NCBI GenBank assembly: GCA_946406115.1 | Contig: OX291557.1 | Location: 4,310,501-4,374,500 of the forward strand | DNA from: Apoda limacodes | Lineage: Eukaryota > Arthropoda > Insecta > Lepidoptera > Limacodidae | Direction of reading: 5' to 3' | DNA length: 64,000 nt | Part shown: in pieces, positions 11,101-21,065 of the stretch | Numbering within the stretch: position 1 is the stretch's first letter | Layout of the letters: every line of letters starts with the position of its first letter | Translations under genes and position numbers: made by a program | Notes under the pieces: model-generated | The model's database searches: none | What the model was told of the DNA's origin: nothing | What the model saw: only the letters and a program-made list of their open reading frames with translations

Positions 11101-11916
11101 GTTTGAATTGTACTTTATCATGCTTAACATCATTTATAACCTGTTGCAATATGTTTAACTAGTAGCTTTACTTTCGTAACAGAATTAAAATCACAGAAAA
11201 ATGCTAGGCTGATATTTGATATGCTTGAGGCTGTTATTATTTTAAGATGGGCATGCTATGCCTCTTGTTTATCACAGAAACAAGCACACCCGGCTGACAA
11301 TTGGGGGGAGGCTGGTCATAGAAGCAATGGGTTGGGGTGTACAAAAGGGGGCATGTTATTCCCTTGTGCCCCCTTTTAGTCCTAGGTGTACGCAAAAAAA
11401 AAAACCTGCAAATCGATGTAGAGTTTAGCCGTTTGGCACACAGGTACTTTAGGGCAAAACAATAATTTTGAGCTGCAGTTCTTCAAAATATTTCCCTTAG
11501 GGGGGGGGTTATGGTTAGGTACAGGAGATTTAAGAAGTAACCCAAAGGTTATTAGGTGTGGCATATTTTTGTACCTGTGTGTCAAACGGCTTAACTCTAG
11601 ATCGATTTGCGGGTTTCGATCGAAATTGCCGTTGTACACCTGCCACTATTCCAGTTACAGTGATCGAGCATTCACCCTAATACTTAGAAATCTGATTGAT
11701 AACCTGTGTCAACGCTACTTCAGCCATAGGAGACACGTAATGACTATGGTGAAATAATGGCACTGTGTCAACAATATCTAAATTTTGACTCTTGGATCCG
11801 TCTTTAAATTTTCCTCCATCACCAAGGAGAACACCGTTTACAGCGCAATGTGGGTACTTCGCTGCATGAAGAATTATTTTAGCATATGCTGCTGTTTTGA
11901 AGGTAACTTCAGTCAT
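8154..11916 (-). CDS. Emc8: ER membrane protein complex subunit 8/9 (complete, four exons)
   Basis: Minus-strand exons are 11704-11916, 10472-10621, 8856-8958 and 8154-8332. Phases agree at every junction and give 214 aa, close to the roughly 205-210 aa of EMC8/EMC9 proteins. Diagnostic features are YAKIILHAAKYPHCAVNGVL at the N-terminus (MPN-like fold without zinc ligands), VSPMAEVALTQ, IIVGYYAACEN, and the C-terminal LVDFDNYLDDVSQDWLN. EMC8/9 sits on the cytosolic side of the EMC, which inserts tail-anchored and multipass membrane proteins into the ER. No signal peptide or membrane segment is visible, as expected. The exon 1 donor (CAG|GTTATC) is weak; the others are GTAAGT, GTAAGG and matching AG acceptors. 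Intron 2 holds a jockey-like fragment. Insects usually have a single EMC8/9 gene, so 8 versus 9 is not decided. Confidence 0.85.
8333..8855. other. EMC8/9 intron 3, GC-rich patch
   Basis: This intron has a GC-rich stretch (8425-8690) with two ACGCGCGCG-like blocks about 70 bp apart and two AATT(C/T)GCCCTTTCTGGA motifs (near 8485 and 8677). It is repeat-like but not recognised. Confidence 0.3.
9770..10432 (+). mobile_element. Jockey-like LINE copy B, internally rearranged
   Basis: Plus-strand sequence at 9785-9976 gives the endonuclease-RT linker motif GDLAHSAKEKADLLGSLFAS. A minus-strand stretch at about 10160-10290 gives ASLCVFYHLYNGMCSEELFE (post-RT C-terminus). The plus strand then resumes with the family 3' end GCGGACCGTAAGCTTG and a poly-A tract near 10416-10431. 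An inverted internal piece next to a normal 3' tail is what twin priming can produce. It lies in EMC8/9 intron 2 and is inactive. Confidence 0.75.
10622..11703. other. EMC8/9 intron 1
   Basis: About 1.1 kb. It contains GGGGGCATG / CCCTTGTGCCCCCTTTT and a G-run near 11500, but no recognised protein. Two similar stretches, near 11404-11430 and reversed near 11590-11620 (CTGCAAATCGATGTAGAG versus CTCTAGATCGATTTGCGG), plus flanking matches (GTTTAGCCGTTTGGCACACA and TGTGTGTCAAACGGCTTAAC), look like the ends of a ~230 bp inverted-repeat element. Confidence 0.4.
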
Positions 11917-13060
11917 GTTAAATTAAATTAAAGTACACAATTACAGCAGGTATGTATGTTTCCCGAATTCCAGTAATTCTAGGTAATTTATATGATAATT
12001 TTTTTTATTTAACCGTACGGCCTCGTTGCGTTCAAGAACTCGCCAAAGATAATGTAATCCTTCCTTCCTTCGAGTTGGAGACCAGGATTTCGCATTATTG
12101 CATATTATTTCTCCAGAGTCATGTGTAAATATAGTCCCGTGCTTATATCTAAGTTTGGCGAAGCGCTATATACAAGTTTTATCGTCGCGCGTCCTCGTTT
12201 TCGTGTCCCAAGCTAGGGCGGGAGATTGGGTGTGCATCCGTCAGAAATTGCGCGTCATGTCCTGATAATATAATCACTACGTTTTAGAACTCACTTTAGG
12301 GGTTAGTACCTCACAATTTTTGGGGCGTTTTGTTCACCGACATAATGTACATTATGCGCTTAGTGTCAATGATACAACTAAAGTGAATGAGCCAAGGTTT
12401 GTAGTGTGCCACACAGATTGTATGCCTCCTTAACTCTAAATCTCTCTAAGCTCTAGCTAAATTTGCCGATAGACGATAGTGTTGTTCTCCCTAAATACAG
12501 ATATAATCGAAAATAAAATCTTGATGTTTATAATACTTGTATTTGTCTATTTTATGACATGAAATGAAATGAGTCAATCGCACCGAAATATACGGGTACC
12601 AGGACAGAAATGTAAACAGTAACAAAATTGTCTACTTATTTATTGTATAGGTCCTCATTTACTAACAGAATTATCTAAAGTGCATAGTGCAATTATTTTT
12701 TATCTTATAACTAAAAATATCTTATTTAAAGTTATCTTAAATCTAACAAAAGCTGCTACATAAAACAAAAAAAAAACCAATGGCCTATGTTAAAAATATT
12801 AACATCTGGATGCTGAACAATAAATGTATTGAGCAGTACCAGTGCCCGGTTTGTGGGTGCGTTTGCAGCACGATTCGTACGTATCGGCGGTGGCGCGGAC
12901 AGGCGCTTTGAGCGCAGCACTGCACGACGGTCCGGAACGCTAAGTGCGCATCGCTCTTAGCAAGTAGGACGAACCAACCCTCGTTACTTTGAGAAGCAGA
13001 TAGTAATGTATTAACAGTGAAATTTTTCTTCTTAGATCTAATGTGTTAAAACCAACCATG
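11917..13060. other. Upstream region of EMC8/9
   Basis: Should hold the EMC8/9 promoter and 5' UTR. It contains the ~85 bp block at 12184-12268 listed separately, an AT-rich stretch with AATAAA near 12510, and a GC-rich block at about 12830-12965. No coding exon is recognised. Confidence 0.4.
12184..12268 (-). promoter_or_regulatory. ~85 bp block upstream of EMC8/9, shared with the PIKfyve upstream region
   Basis: Read on the minus strand (EMC8/9 sense) it runs from AGGACATGACGCGCAATTTC through AATCTCCCGCCCTAG to GGACGCGCGACGAT. The same series of words occurs on the plus strand at 24597-24682 upstream of PIKfyve, about 80% identical by eye. It ends roughly 270 bp upstream of the EMC8/9 start codon. 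It may be a promoter element or a dispersed repeat that landed near both genes; the sequence does not decide. Confidence 0.45.
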
Positions 13061-13061
13061 C

Positions 13062-13957
13062 CTGTCACAAAAAGTGAGGGATATAAAATTTGTGAAGTAA
13101 GATGTCGTTATCGACTCGATCAAAAGCTTTTTTCTAGGTCAAACAAAGTAGACCAGATCCACCTGATGCTTTTCTTCTAGTTCACTTTTACGTAGTTAAC
13201 TAGACTAATAACTTGCTGTTAATCGTCCGGGGCGAAAACCGTGCTGACAATCACAAAAACGTGGCTTGAACTGTCGGCAAATATCTTAATTAGGGATCGA
13301 CTCAAATGTCTTCCCGAACACTGACTGAACGGCTATAGGTCTATGTCTGTAACCTTGGATTTGAAGCCATTCTTAGGTACAGGAGTGACTCTGGAAGATT
13401 TCCATACTGAATGATAGACAGATTGCTTTAATGACAGGTTGAAAATATGTAATAATGGCTTTTCTAATACAGACAAACAATCTTTGAGGATAAAGGTGGA
13501 TAATCCATCAGGGCCCGAAGAAGAAAATAGCTTAAGTCGTATTGTCAATGTCTATTCTTGAAGAGGTCAAGCCTGAAGGGGAACACATTTCAGCATTATA
13601 TGCTCCAGTTTTGGAACCTTAAATCGAAATACTGAGCGAAGGCATTTGCTGCAACTACCCCACTAGCCGTTTGTCCATCATACTCGTATTCCTCACATGT
13701 CTGTCGGTTACTCCACTGTTCTTTTATATATTTTCAAAACTGTGTTGGGTCCTTTATCAATTCTGTTTCGGACTGTTTATATAGTCAGAGTGTTACTGAT
13801 TGTGGAGTATTTTAATTGAAATGCGCTGGTTTTAATAAGAAAATGATATATTTAGTTATTCGGTAAAATCTAGGAATTATTTTGACACAATGTTTTTTAC
13901 AAGAATATGGCAAGAAAGGAAGTAGAAAACGTCAAGTTTTCGAAGAGTTCGCAACAT
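13062..13957 (-). mobile_element. LINE fragment, RT part
   Basis: Minus strand, high to low coordinate: the pre-RT motif QTCEEYEYDGQT-like (about 13680-13700, with frame breaks), SSSGPDGLSTFILKDCLSVL at about 13520-13460, and SSRVTPVPKNGFKSKVTD near 13370. These match the N-terminal RT region (SxGPDGI...P, RVTPVPK) of jockey/R1-type LINEs. Several stops and frameshifts. The segment 13862-13957 is repeated at 22496-22595, where the endonuclease part of the same kind of LINE lies. Confidence 0.7.
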
Positions 13958-13989
13958 CGTCCCCGTTCTCAAGAAGGAATTTGAATTAG

Positions 13990-14350
13990 CTTTCTTAGGG
14001 GTCTTTTGAGTGTTCCGGCGGAGGTCCTAACATCAGCTACTCTAGCAATTCCAAAAATTTAAACGCTAATGACTTTAAAAATGAGCTTTCTGATGCTGCC
14101 CATGCATCAATTTATGATGTGTACTTGGATGATTATGTAGCATCCCATGAAACCGTGAAAAACGCTGCTCGTTTAGCTGCAGAAATTGTTAATCTAAATA
14201 AACGGGGAGGCTTTGAAATGCGAGGTTGGCTCTCAAACTGTCCGGACGCATTATCTTTAATACCAACAGATATAATTTTAGACAAAATAAAACACACGGA
14301 CAACAGCGACAATACCTCTGTGCGACCATTTCAATATGAACTGCTCTGGT
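13990..14350 (+). mobile_element. BEL/Pao pol fragment, plus strand (RT YLDDYV)
   Basis: Plus-strand reading gives DVYLDDYVASHETVKNAARL and [12 protein letters not shown]. The YxDD box followed by a helix and then [11 protein letters not shown] is typical of BEL/Pao RT (YVDDxL ... GGFxLRKWxSN). It is an inverted, nearly identical repeat of 15895-16107 and meets the minus-strand BEL piece head-on within the shared word GTGCGACCAT. Confidence 0.75.
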
Positions 14351-16815
14351 AACAAGGCAGGTATATAAAGCTGCGTAACGCTTTTCTCTTCTTCGGCCTA
14401 CAGATACTTGTAAGGACCCAAAGTAATCGAGCCCCACGAAACTGAAAGCTCTTCGGTTATGTGACAGCCGAGCTGCTGAAAAATCTCCCATCGGGGGTTT
14501 CAAGGGTCTGGCGCGTTTCAAACCGACATGCAATGGATCTCGCTGCACTTCGTAGGTTTATTACCCAATATCTTTGACACATTTCATTGACAACCATCTC
14601 AGTGTTCGCGTAACCTGCTTTTTCATGGTAGTGCGCAATAAGTAATTTTACGGCTGTATCTTTGGCATCTAAAATCAGGTCTGGTTTGATCTTTTCTGCC
14701 ACCCAGTCTTATGATTTGATCTTCATCTAAGATAGGTGAAAGGTTGTATAAGCGACTTTTTCTAGGTATTGGATTATTGTCTTTAAGACAGGAAATCTCT
14801 TCTGTAAACGAATCTATCTGACTTCTACGTAGAGTATGGACCTCCGCCAAGCCAAGATTTACTTCAGAAGTGAGGTTTTTCTGAGAACTTTTGCGTCTAA
14901 TAAGTGACAAAAACTTGTGGGCTCTCGCCGTTGCTCTGATAAGTCTTTTCTACGAGCTTAAACGTTCAGAACTAACTAGCCACGGCATGAAAGATGGTGA
15001 TGATGAAATGAAATGACAATTATGTCGTGCTGAAGGTTTTAATTCTAAATCACTATTAGCACTACTGGCCATTGCTACTGATGGTAATGATAGCCATTCT
15101 TTCTCTGATTCAAGCAAAAATTCTAGGCCTAAAATCTAGCGAGATTCCTGAGTAAGTGCAACACGTTTAATACGCGTCGCATCGTCGGCTACATTTTGTG
15201 AAGTTGGTACCCATTTCCATTCGTTAATGTTACTCAGCTCGAGAATCCCGCCTATACGATGAGCAACAAATGGTTTGTATGCACGAGCATCGCTACGGAG
15301 CCAACTAAGAACATTTTGTGAATCGCACCAAAATATGCGTCTTGTTGGCTTGTATTTATGTGATTCGCAAATGAAGTATGCAAAACGAGCTGAAAGTAAG
15401 GCTGCTTGGAGCTCGAGTCTTGGTATGGAAGTTGGCTTTAATGGAGCTGCTCTACTTTTACTGCCTATGAGAGCGAGCTTCACAGTGGCATTTGAATAAA
15501 TAAATCGCCAGTATGCTACCGTTGCGTGCGCTAACTCTCTAGCATCACAAAATAAAAGAAGCTCGCACTTGATAAGTTTGAGATGAGTTGAGTACCATCG
15601 AGGAATTTGTATCTGTGTTGCTACTGACAAATCATGAAACCACTCTTTCCATGCGTTTTGGTCAGCTTGAGATAGTTTCTCATCCCAATTTAGACCTTCC
15701 CGCCAAATATTTTGGAACATGATGCGCCCCTTTGCAATGATTGGACCTAATATACCTAAAAGGTCGTAAATTCGCATGATGAAAGACAGCGCATCACGTT
15801 TGGAAAGCTGATCCGGAGCCACATTATTTTTAATACCACTATCAAACTTACATACATCAAGGCTGCCATATCTCACCAAGTGGTCGCACAGAGGTTTTTT
15901 TCGCTGTTGTCCGTGTGTTTTATTTTGTCTGAAATTATATATGTTGGTATTAAAGATAATGCATCCGGACAGTTTGAGAGCCAACCTCGCATTTCAAAGC
16001 CTCCTCGTTAGTTTCGATCAACAATTTCTGCAGCTAAACGAGCAGCCTTTTCCACGGTTTCATGGGATGCTACATAATCATACATGTACACATCATAAAT
16101 TGATGTATGGCGATAATGGCAAATTTTTGACGTACAAATCTGTGCACGGACTTGAACATGCGCCAAAAATCATTGCTGACATTCTATACAACTTTATTGG
16201 CAGAGCAGGATCATTGCGCTATAAAAAGCGTTGAGCATTCCGATCCTGCACTCTGATCTGGATCAGTGGAAACATTTCTTTAATGTCTGCAATAAGTGCA
16301 ATAAGGTTTTCACGGAATCGCATTAGAATCGCTAACAAAGGCTGTAATAAATCAGGACCGGGTAGGATAAGCGAGTTAAGGCTAACGCCCTCGTATTTAG
16401 CGGCAGCATCATGTACAACTTGCAGTTTACCCGGTTTGTGTTGATGTGGCACCCCAAAATGTGGCATGTACCACATGTAATGCCAGTAGAAGGTTTAACT
16501 TTAACTTTAAATGTAAGTGTCTTGAATGTTTTCTCTATACAATTTTGCATATTCACTATTGCGTTTCATTTTGCTTTCAAGGCTTAAAAAGCGTGATAGA
16601 GCTAATTTGAAATTGTTGGGAACATTAGTAATTGCTGGACGCCACAGAAGACCAGTCTCAAATCGACCACTAGGGAGACGACGTGTGGTATTTTCTAATA
16701 TTTTTAAAGCCTGGTCGTCCCAGGCCCCATGGTAATCTTTATTGACTATGCCTATTGAATCAAGCTTATAATATTCTTTTATGGTGGCGTCGATGGAAAA
16801 GTCAGTAGAGTCCTC
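14351..16815 (-). mobile_element. BEL/Pao retrotransposon pol remnant, minus strand
   Basis: On the minus strand, in order: RT N-terminus at 16219-16476 (VPHQHKPGKLQVVHDAAAKY, ALIADIKEMFPLIQI); the RT palm with a DYVASHETV segment near 16080; then a 282-codon open frame at 15136-15984 with RDALSFIMRIYDLLGILGPI, the RNase-H-like region LLFCDARELAHATVAYW, SIPRLELQAALLSARFA, IFWCDSQNVLSWL and NVADDATR. Integrase zinc-finger and core starts follow at 14457-14702 (LIAHYHEKAGYANTEMVVNE) and 14189-14548 ([30 protein letters not shown]). Frames are broken between segments and no LTRs were identified, so it is inactive. Confidence 0.85.
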
Positions 16816-17091
16816 TGTTATGCGGGGTGATTAATAAGGCGATACGCAGTGGATATTTTAAGAGGATGAGGATTTTTTGTGTAAAATATATAATCATTTA
16901 CTTACGATAGAGATTAACATAGCGCTGACGTCATGCGTATATATAATAAAGTCTATGAGAAGCTCTAACTGCGGCATAAATAGAAACACGTTCATTAAAA
17001 TTATGATAAAAAAAGAATAAAATTATATGACCACAAGAGGACATAGCGTTTCTCTTAAGGCGAATGGATTTTTTTTAAAAAAAATCCTGGA
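16816..17091. other. Unassigned stretch between BEL and piggyBac
   Basis: AT-rich. It could be residual BEL sequence or the flank into which the piggyBac element inserted. No feature recognised. Confidence 0.3.
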
Positions 17092-17465
17092 TTAACCCCT
17101 TACCGCATAGGTAGCCAAATATGGCTGTTAAAGTTTCTTATTTTTTTAAATACATAAAAAGTAGTATTTTTTAAATTATTTCCTGGCAATCAAATATTTC
17201 ATGTATTCGTGTATCCAAACGCATTTTTTCTTGTCTATGGTTTCCGTTAGCTGTCAAATCATTGGACGTTAAAGGCCGGTTGGTCGAAAGTGACTGTGCA
17301 AGTAGTGAGTGCCGATTTTGTTGCCGAAAAAAAATATACTTAAACGGTAAGTAAAAACCTGTGAATTTCAAAACAGCTTTCTTGTGTGTCCAAAAACATG
17401 GTATGATTACGATTGTTGTGTTTTTTTTTTGTTTTCTTCGATTTTCCCGCCATTTTTTTGATTGC

Positions 17466-17527
17466 CATATTTGGCTTCGTATGCGTTTGCGCCAAAACAT
17501 TATCAGACAAATATGGCTTCGTGTGCA
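17466..17527 (+). repeat. piggyBac left subterminal motif pair
   Basis: CCATATTTGGCTTCGTATGC near 17467 and CAAATATGGCTTCGTGTGCA near 17507 are direct copies of a motif that reappears inverted near the right end. A shorter match (CCAAATATGGC) lies near 17113. Such subterminal repeats are plausible transposase-binding sites. Confidence 0.55.
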
Positions 17528-17556
17528 TACAAGGTTGCTTTCTTTTCTTTGCAGAT

Positions 17557-20024
17557 ATGGATCCTTCTAGCTTTTATGGCAAATCCAAGCATGTTAATCT
17601 CATTCCTGGTGATGGTTTCTTGAGTGATGACAATCTTGCTTCTGACTCCGACTCTGAATACCAACCCTATTCTCGCCCTTCTCCTCGGAAAAAAAATTGT
17701 TATCATACCCGATTCCGATTCTTCAGATGATGAAATTAAAATAACCACACAAACGTCGCAGGCTCCATCCACATCTAAAACAATGACGAAAAAATCCAAA
17801 AAGGCAGTGTCATTTGGAAAAATAATAAACTGGAAACTTTCTGTAAAGAAAATATCAAATTTACAGGGAATTCTGATCTACCAGAGCAAATAATGCAGTT
17901 AAATACACCTCAAGAAATTTTCAAGTACCTTTTCACTGATAACCCTATTGAAATGATCGTTGAGCAATCAAATTTAAAATCTGCTCAAGACAATATTAAC
18001 AAGCCAGCAAACATTAGGAAGGCAGATATTGAACAATTTATTGGAATCGTAATTCACATGTCTTGTGTGAAATTGCCATCGACGAGGATGTATTGGGTGA
18101 AACATATTGGCCAGTCGGAAGTTTACGATATAATGACGTGTTACAGCTTTGAGGCTATAAAAAAGAATTTACATTTTAATAATAACGAAAACTTTAAGTC
18201 CGGCGGGACAGATGGTCATGACAAACTTTTTAAAATTAGACCACTCTTGGATCAAATTCGCGAACGTTTGTTGCTGGTGCCGAAAGAAGACTTCTTATCA
18301 GTCGACGAACAAACTATTCCTTCTAAATGTCGACACGAAATCAAGCAATATAATCCTGCAAAACCACACAAATGGGGATATAAAAACCAAGTTTTAAGCG
18401 GCATGTCAGGTTTTAGCTATGATTTTGATATTTTTGCTGGAGAACAAAGCAATTCATATCCTGCAGATGCTCCTGATCTTGGTGTTAGATCTAATGTTGT
18501 GAGCAGACTCGTTTCCACAGTACCAAAACATCACAATCATAAGATATGTTTCGACAACTGGTTCAATAGCCCAAATCTGCAAGTATATTTATATAAAAAT
18601 GGCTTGTTACCCTTAGGAACTGTAAGGCTCAACCGTGTGCCTAACTCAAACATGCCTACTGAAAAAAATCTTAAAAAAAAAGGTCGCGGAAGTATTGTAG
18701 AGAAAACAGCAGTTATTGACAACGTGAAGCTAAGTTTAGTTTCCTGGTTCGATAATAAGACAGTGAATTTGCTCTCTGCTTACTTAGGCAGCGAGCCACC
18801 AACCACAAAACAACGTTATGTTCGAAAAGAAAAACAATACAAAGTTATTACATGTCCTCAAGCAGTCGATGTTTATAATCATCACATGGGAGGTGTTGAC
18901 CTACTAGATTCTCTTCTCGGATATTACAGGATACATTTGCGTTCTCGTCAATGGTACAAAAGGATATTTTTTCATATGATAGACATGACCATAGTAAATG
19001 CTTGGTTGCCATGGCGCCGTAATAATGCAAATCAATACATGCCGCTGTTTGATTTCAAACTTGCAGTTTCTGAGCATATGCATAAGTCAGGAAAGATATT
19101 GGCCAAAAAACGTGGTCGTCCGAGCATCGTGCATGATATACGTCTACACAAAATAAGTAACTCTTTTATGGGGCAATGTATACACTTTTACAACAAAGTT
19201 CCCAATAAAATTCAAAATCTATCAATAAGTAAATTTAAATCTTTTATCAAGCAGGTACTTTGTAAAAAGGTATACTACAATATTTCAGACTATGTAAATG
19301 ATAAAAATCCTTGGGACTGATGATGCTCAATTACAGGATGCATAGGTAAACCAAATTAAAATGGAAATAACATAAAATTGTACGGCTAAATTTTTTTTAT
19401 TTAAAGCATTAATTGTATTTTTAGTTTGTTTGTATTATTGATAGTGTTTTTAAAAGAGTAACTATCGAGTTTCTTGCCGGATTCTTCTCGGTAGTAATCA
19501 ACAACATTGTGAACCGGCGGGAAGGTGGGAGGGTTCAAAAAATAATATTTTATAACTTTGACGATTCAAAAGTGATTGTAAAATCCTTATTTGAATAAAC
19601 CATTTTGACTTTGACTTTGACTATTGTAGGAACACCGACCTCAAGCCGAAACAATACACCCACAAGCCAACTCGGCACTCTAACGACCTCTTTGACCGAG
19701 AAACGTATTGGTCCAGCGGGAATCTTCGAAACACTGACCCCAACCAGAGACAGTACTCCGACACGCCGAGGTAGCACTCCATCCAGCTTGCCTGATTCAC
19801 CTGTTCCCAACAAAAAACAACGAAAAACTCCAGTCCGCCATCAAGACCTACCTTTGGAGACTGTACGTTCAAATAACTTGGACCATTTCCCTGAATGGAT
19901 GAAAAATCGACAAATATGCCAGAACTGCTCCAAATACCGTTCTTTTACTAAATGTGGAAAATGTCAAGTTTATTTATGCTACAATGATAAAAGAAATTGT
20001 TTTAAAGATTTTCATAAAACCTAA
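17557..20024 (+). pseudogene. piggyBac transposase, frameshifted and interrupted by a LINE
   Basis: The ATG at 17557 opens an acidic N-terminus, with a frameshift at the A-run near 17690 leading into KKIVIIPDSDSSDDEIKI and another near 17820. The main frame, 17893-19320, carries the DDE_Tnp_1_7 core: SVDEQTIPSK (first catalytic Asp at 18304), KICFDNWFNSPNL (second) and HMGGVDLLDSLLGYYR (third), then WYKRIFFHMIDMTIVNAW. At 19131 a LINE 3' end enters in frame and adds about 60 foreign codons before a stop. The original C-terminus resumes at 19623 and ends with a Cys-rich finger (CQNCSKYRSFTKCGKC...LCYNDKRNCF...H) at 19910-20015. The catalytic triad is intact, but the frame is broken before it and the finger is disconnected, so activity is unlikely. 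Confidence 0.85.
19131..19622 (+). mobile_element. 5'-truncated LINE insertion in piggyBac, (TTTGAC)n tail
   Basis: Nearly identical to 34436-34933, the 3' end of the LINE in PIKfyve intron 4. Encodes RLHKISNSFMGQCIHFYNKV onward, then a 3' UTR with GAGTTTCTTGCCGGATTCTT and the tail TTTTGACTTTGACTTTGAC. ATCGT at 19126-19130 and ATTGT at 19623-19627 look like a target duplication with one change. Removing the insert rejoins the piggyBac frame. Confidence 0.85.
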
Positions 20025-20045
20025 TTATTTTATATTTCATTTAAC

Positions 20046-20115
20046 GCATACGAAGCCATATATGGAATTGATTTATTTTACCACAAAGCATACGAATCCA
20101 TATATGGCTTCGTAG
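20046..20115 (-). repeat. piggyBac right subterminal motif pair
   Basis: GCATACGAAGCCATATATGG near 20046 and GCATACGAATCCATATATGG near 20088, inverted relative to the left-end motifs. The second copy runs directly into a further GGCTTCGTA, making a palindrome. Confidence 0.55.
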
Positions 20116-20274
20116 AGTAATTTCTTAAGTAATGGTTTTTTTTTTCTTTTAATTAAGATTGTCTACTAAGGCCTAATAAAAGATATTTTCGCTGAAAATG
20201 TTTTTTATTTCTATCTCCTTCATAATTCATGCAATAAGGGGTTAACATACAAACTATTAATTTTGTTGGTAACT

Positions 20275-20345
20275 ATGGTGTCTTGTGCTGTGAGTAAATG
20301 TGATGTCACAACAGATAATAATTCCAATAAGTACACATTTCACAG
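20275..20345 (+). CDS. Possible THAP-domain first exon (orphan)
   Basis: ATG GTG TCT TGT ... gives MVSCAVSKCDVTTDNNSNKY followed by TFHR, then a good donor (CACAG|GTAAAT). The MVxCxVxxC...(T/S)FHR pattern is the start of a THAP zinc finger (C2CH), and many THAP genes have their first exon end at the same FHR. No second exon is found before the next transposon, so it may be an orphan, a gene cut by insertions, or chance. Confidence 0.3.
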
Positions 20346-21062
20346 GTAAATTATGATAATTTTTACTGCATTGTTGTCATATGCATATTTTATCAGTTTT
20401 AGTTGAGAATTTTACGAAATAAAAAACAATTTAATCATAGCTTGCATTTTCTTTGTCTAGATTTACTGAGTACCATTATTATTATTATTATCGTTGTTAA
20501 ATAAGGATTTGGAGAGTATTTTGCGTAAAATATGTAGACATTTTGTTACCATAGAGCTTGACAAGGTGGCGACCGACGGCTTCAGTATCGATATATGTAA
20601 TTATACATGTATAGAATATTAATAAGATAAACATTCATAGCCATCCAAAGGTGATCGCACATTTGTCCGCATCGTATGCGCCGTTCGAGCCACATTTATA
20701 GAGTTAGTATGAAATGCAATATGTATTACGCGCACGGTGGGGGTGAATTGTAAGAGGTTGCATGATGAAAAATACTTGGTTAATAATACTTGGTTAAATA
20801 ATAAAATACTTGGTTATTATGACGGTGTTTTGTTCACCAGAAGTCTACTTACAAATAGTTTCTATATTTAATGTTCTTATAGTTTTAGTATTATTACTAA
20901 ATAATGTTAAATTTGTTAAATTTAGATACTTTCAATAAAAAAATTGAGACGTATCAATTAAATTTGGTTTTTATTCTTTACAATTACTCAAACAAAATTC
21001 TCTCAACTGGTACTTTCTCCAATGAGCATACCTAATATAGAGGCTAGGAGTGCTTACTACAC
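20346..21062. other. Unassigned intergenic stretch
   Basis: AT-rich with a GC-richer patch near 20640-20750. Repeats of AATACTTGGTTA near 20770-20815. No gene or element recognised. Confidence 0.35.
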
Positions 21063-21065
21063 GTC

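Larger units (their letters stand above)
17096..20241 (+). mobile_element. piggyBac element with TTAA target site
   Basis: Bounded by TTAA at 17092-17095 and 20242-20245. The terminal inverted repeats start CCCCTTACCGCAT on the left and CCCCTTATTGCAT (reverse complement of 20229-20241) on the right. Inside are a transposase gene with two frameshifts and a 0.5 kb LINE insertion, and subterminal palindromic motifs. It lies between EMC8/9 and PIKfyve. Confidence 0.9.
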
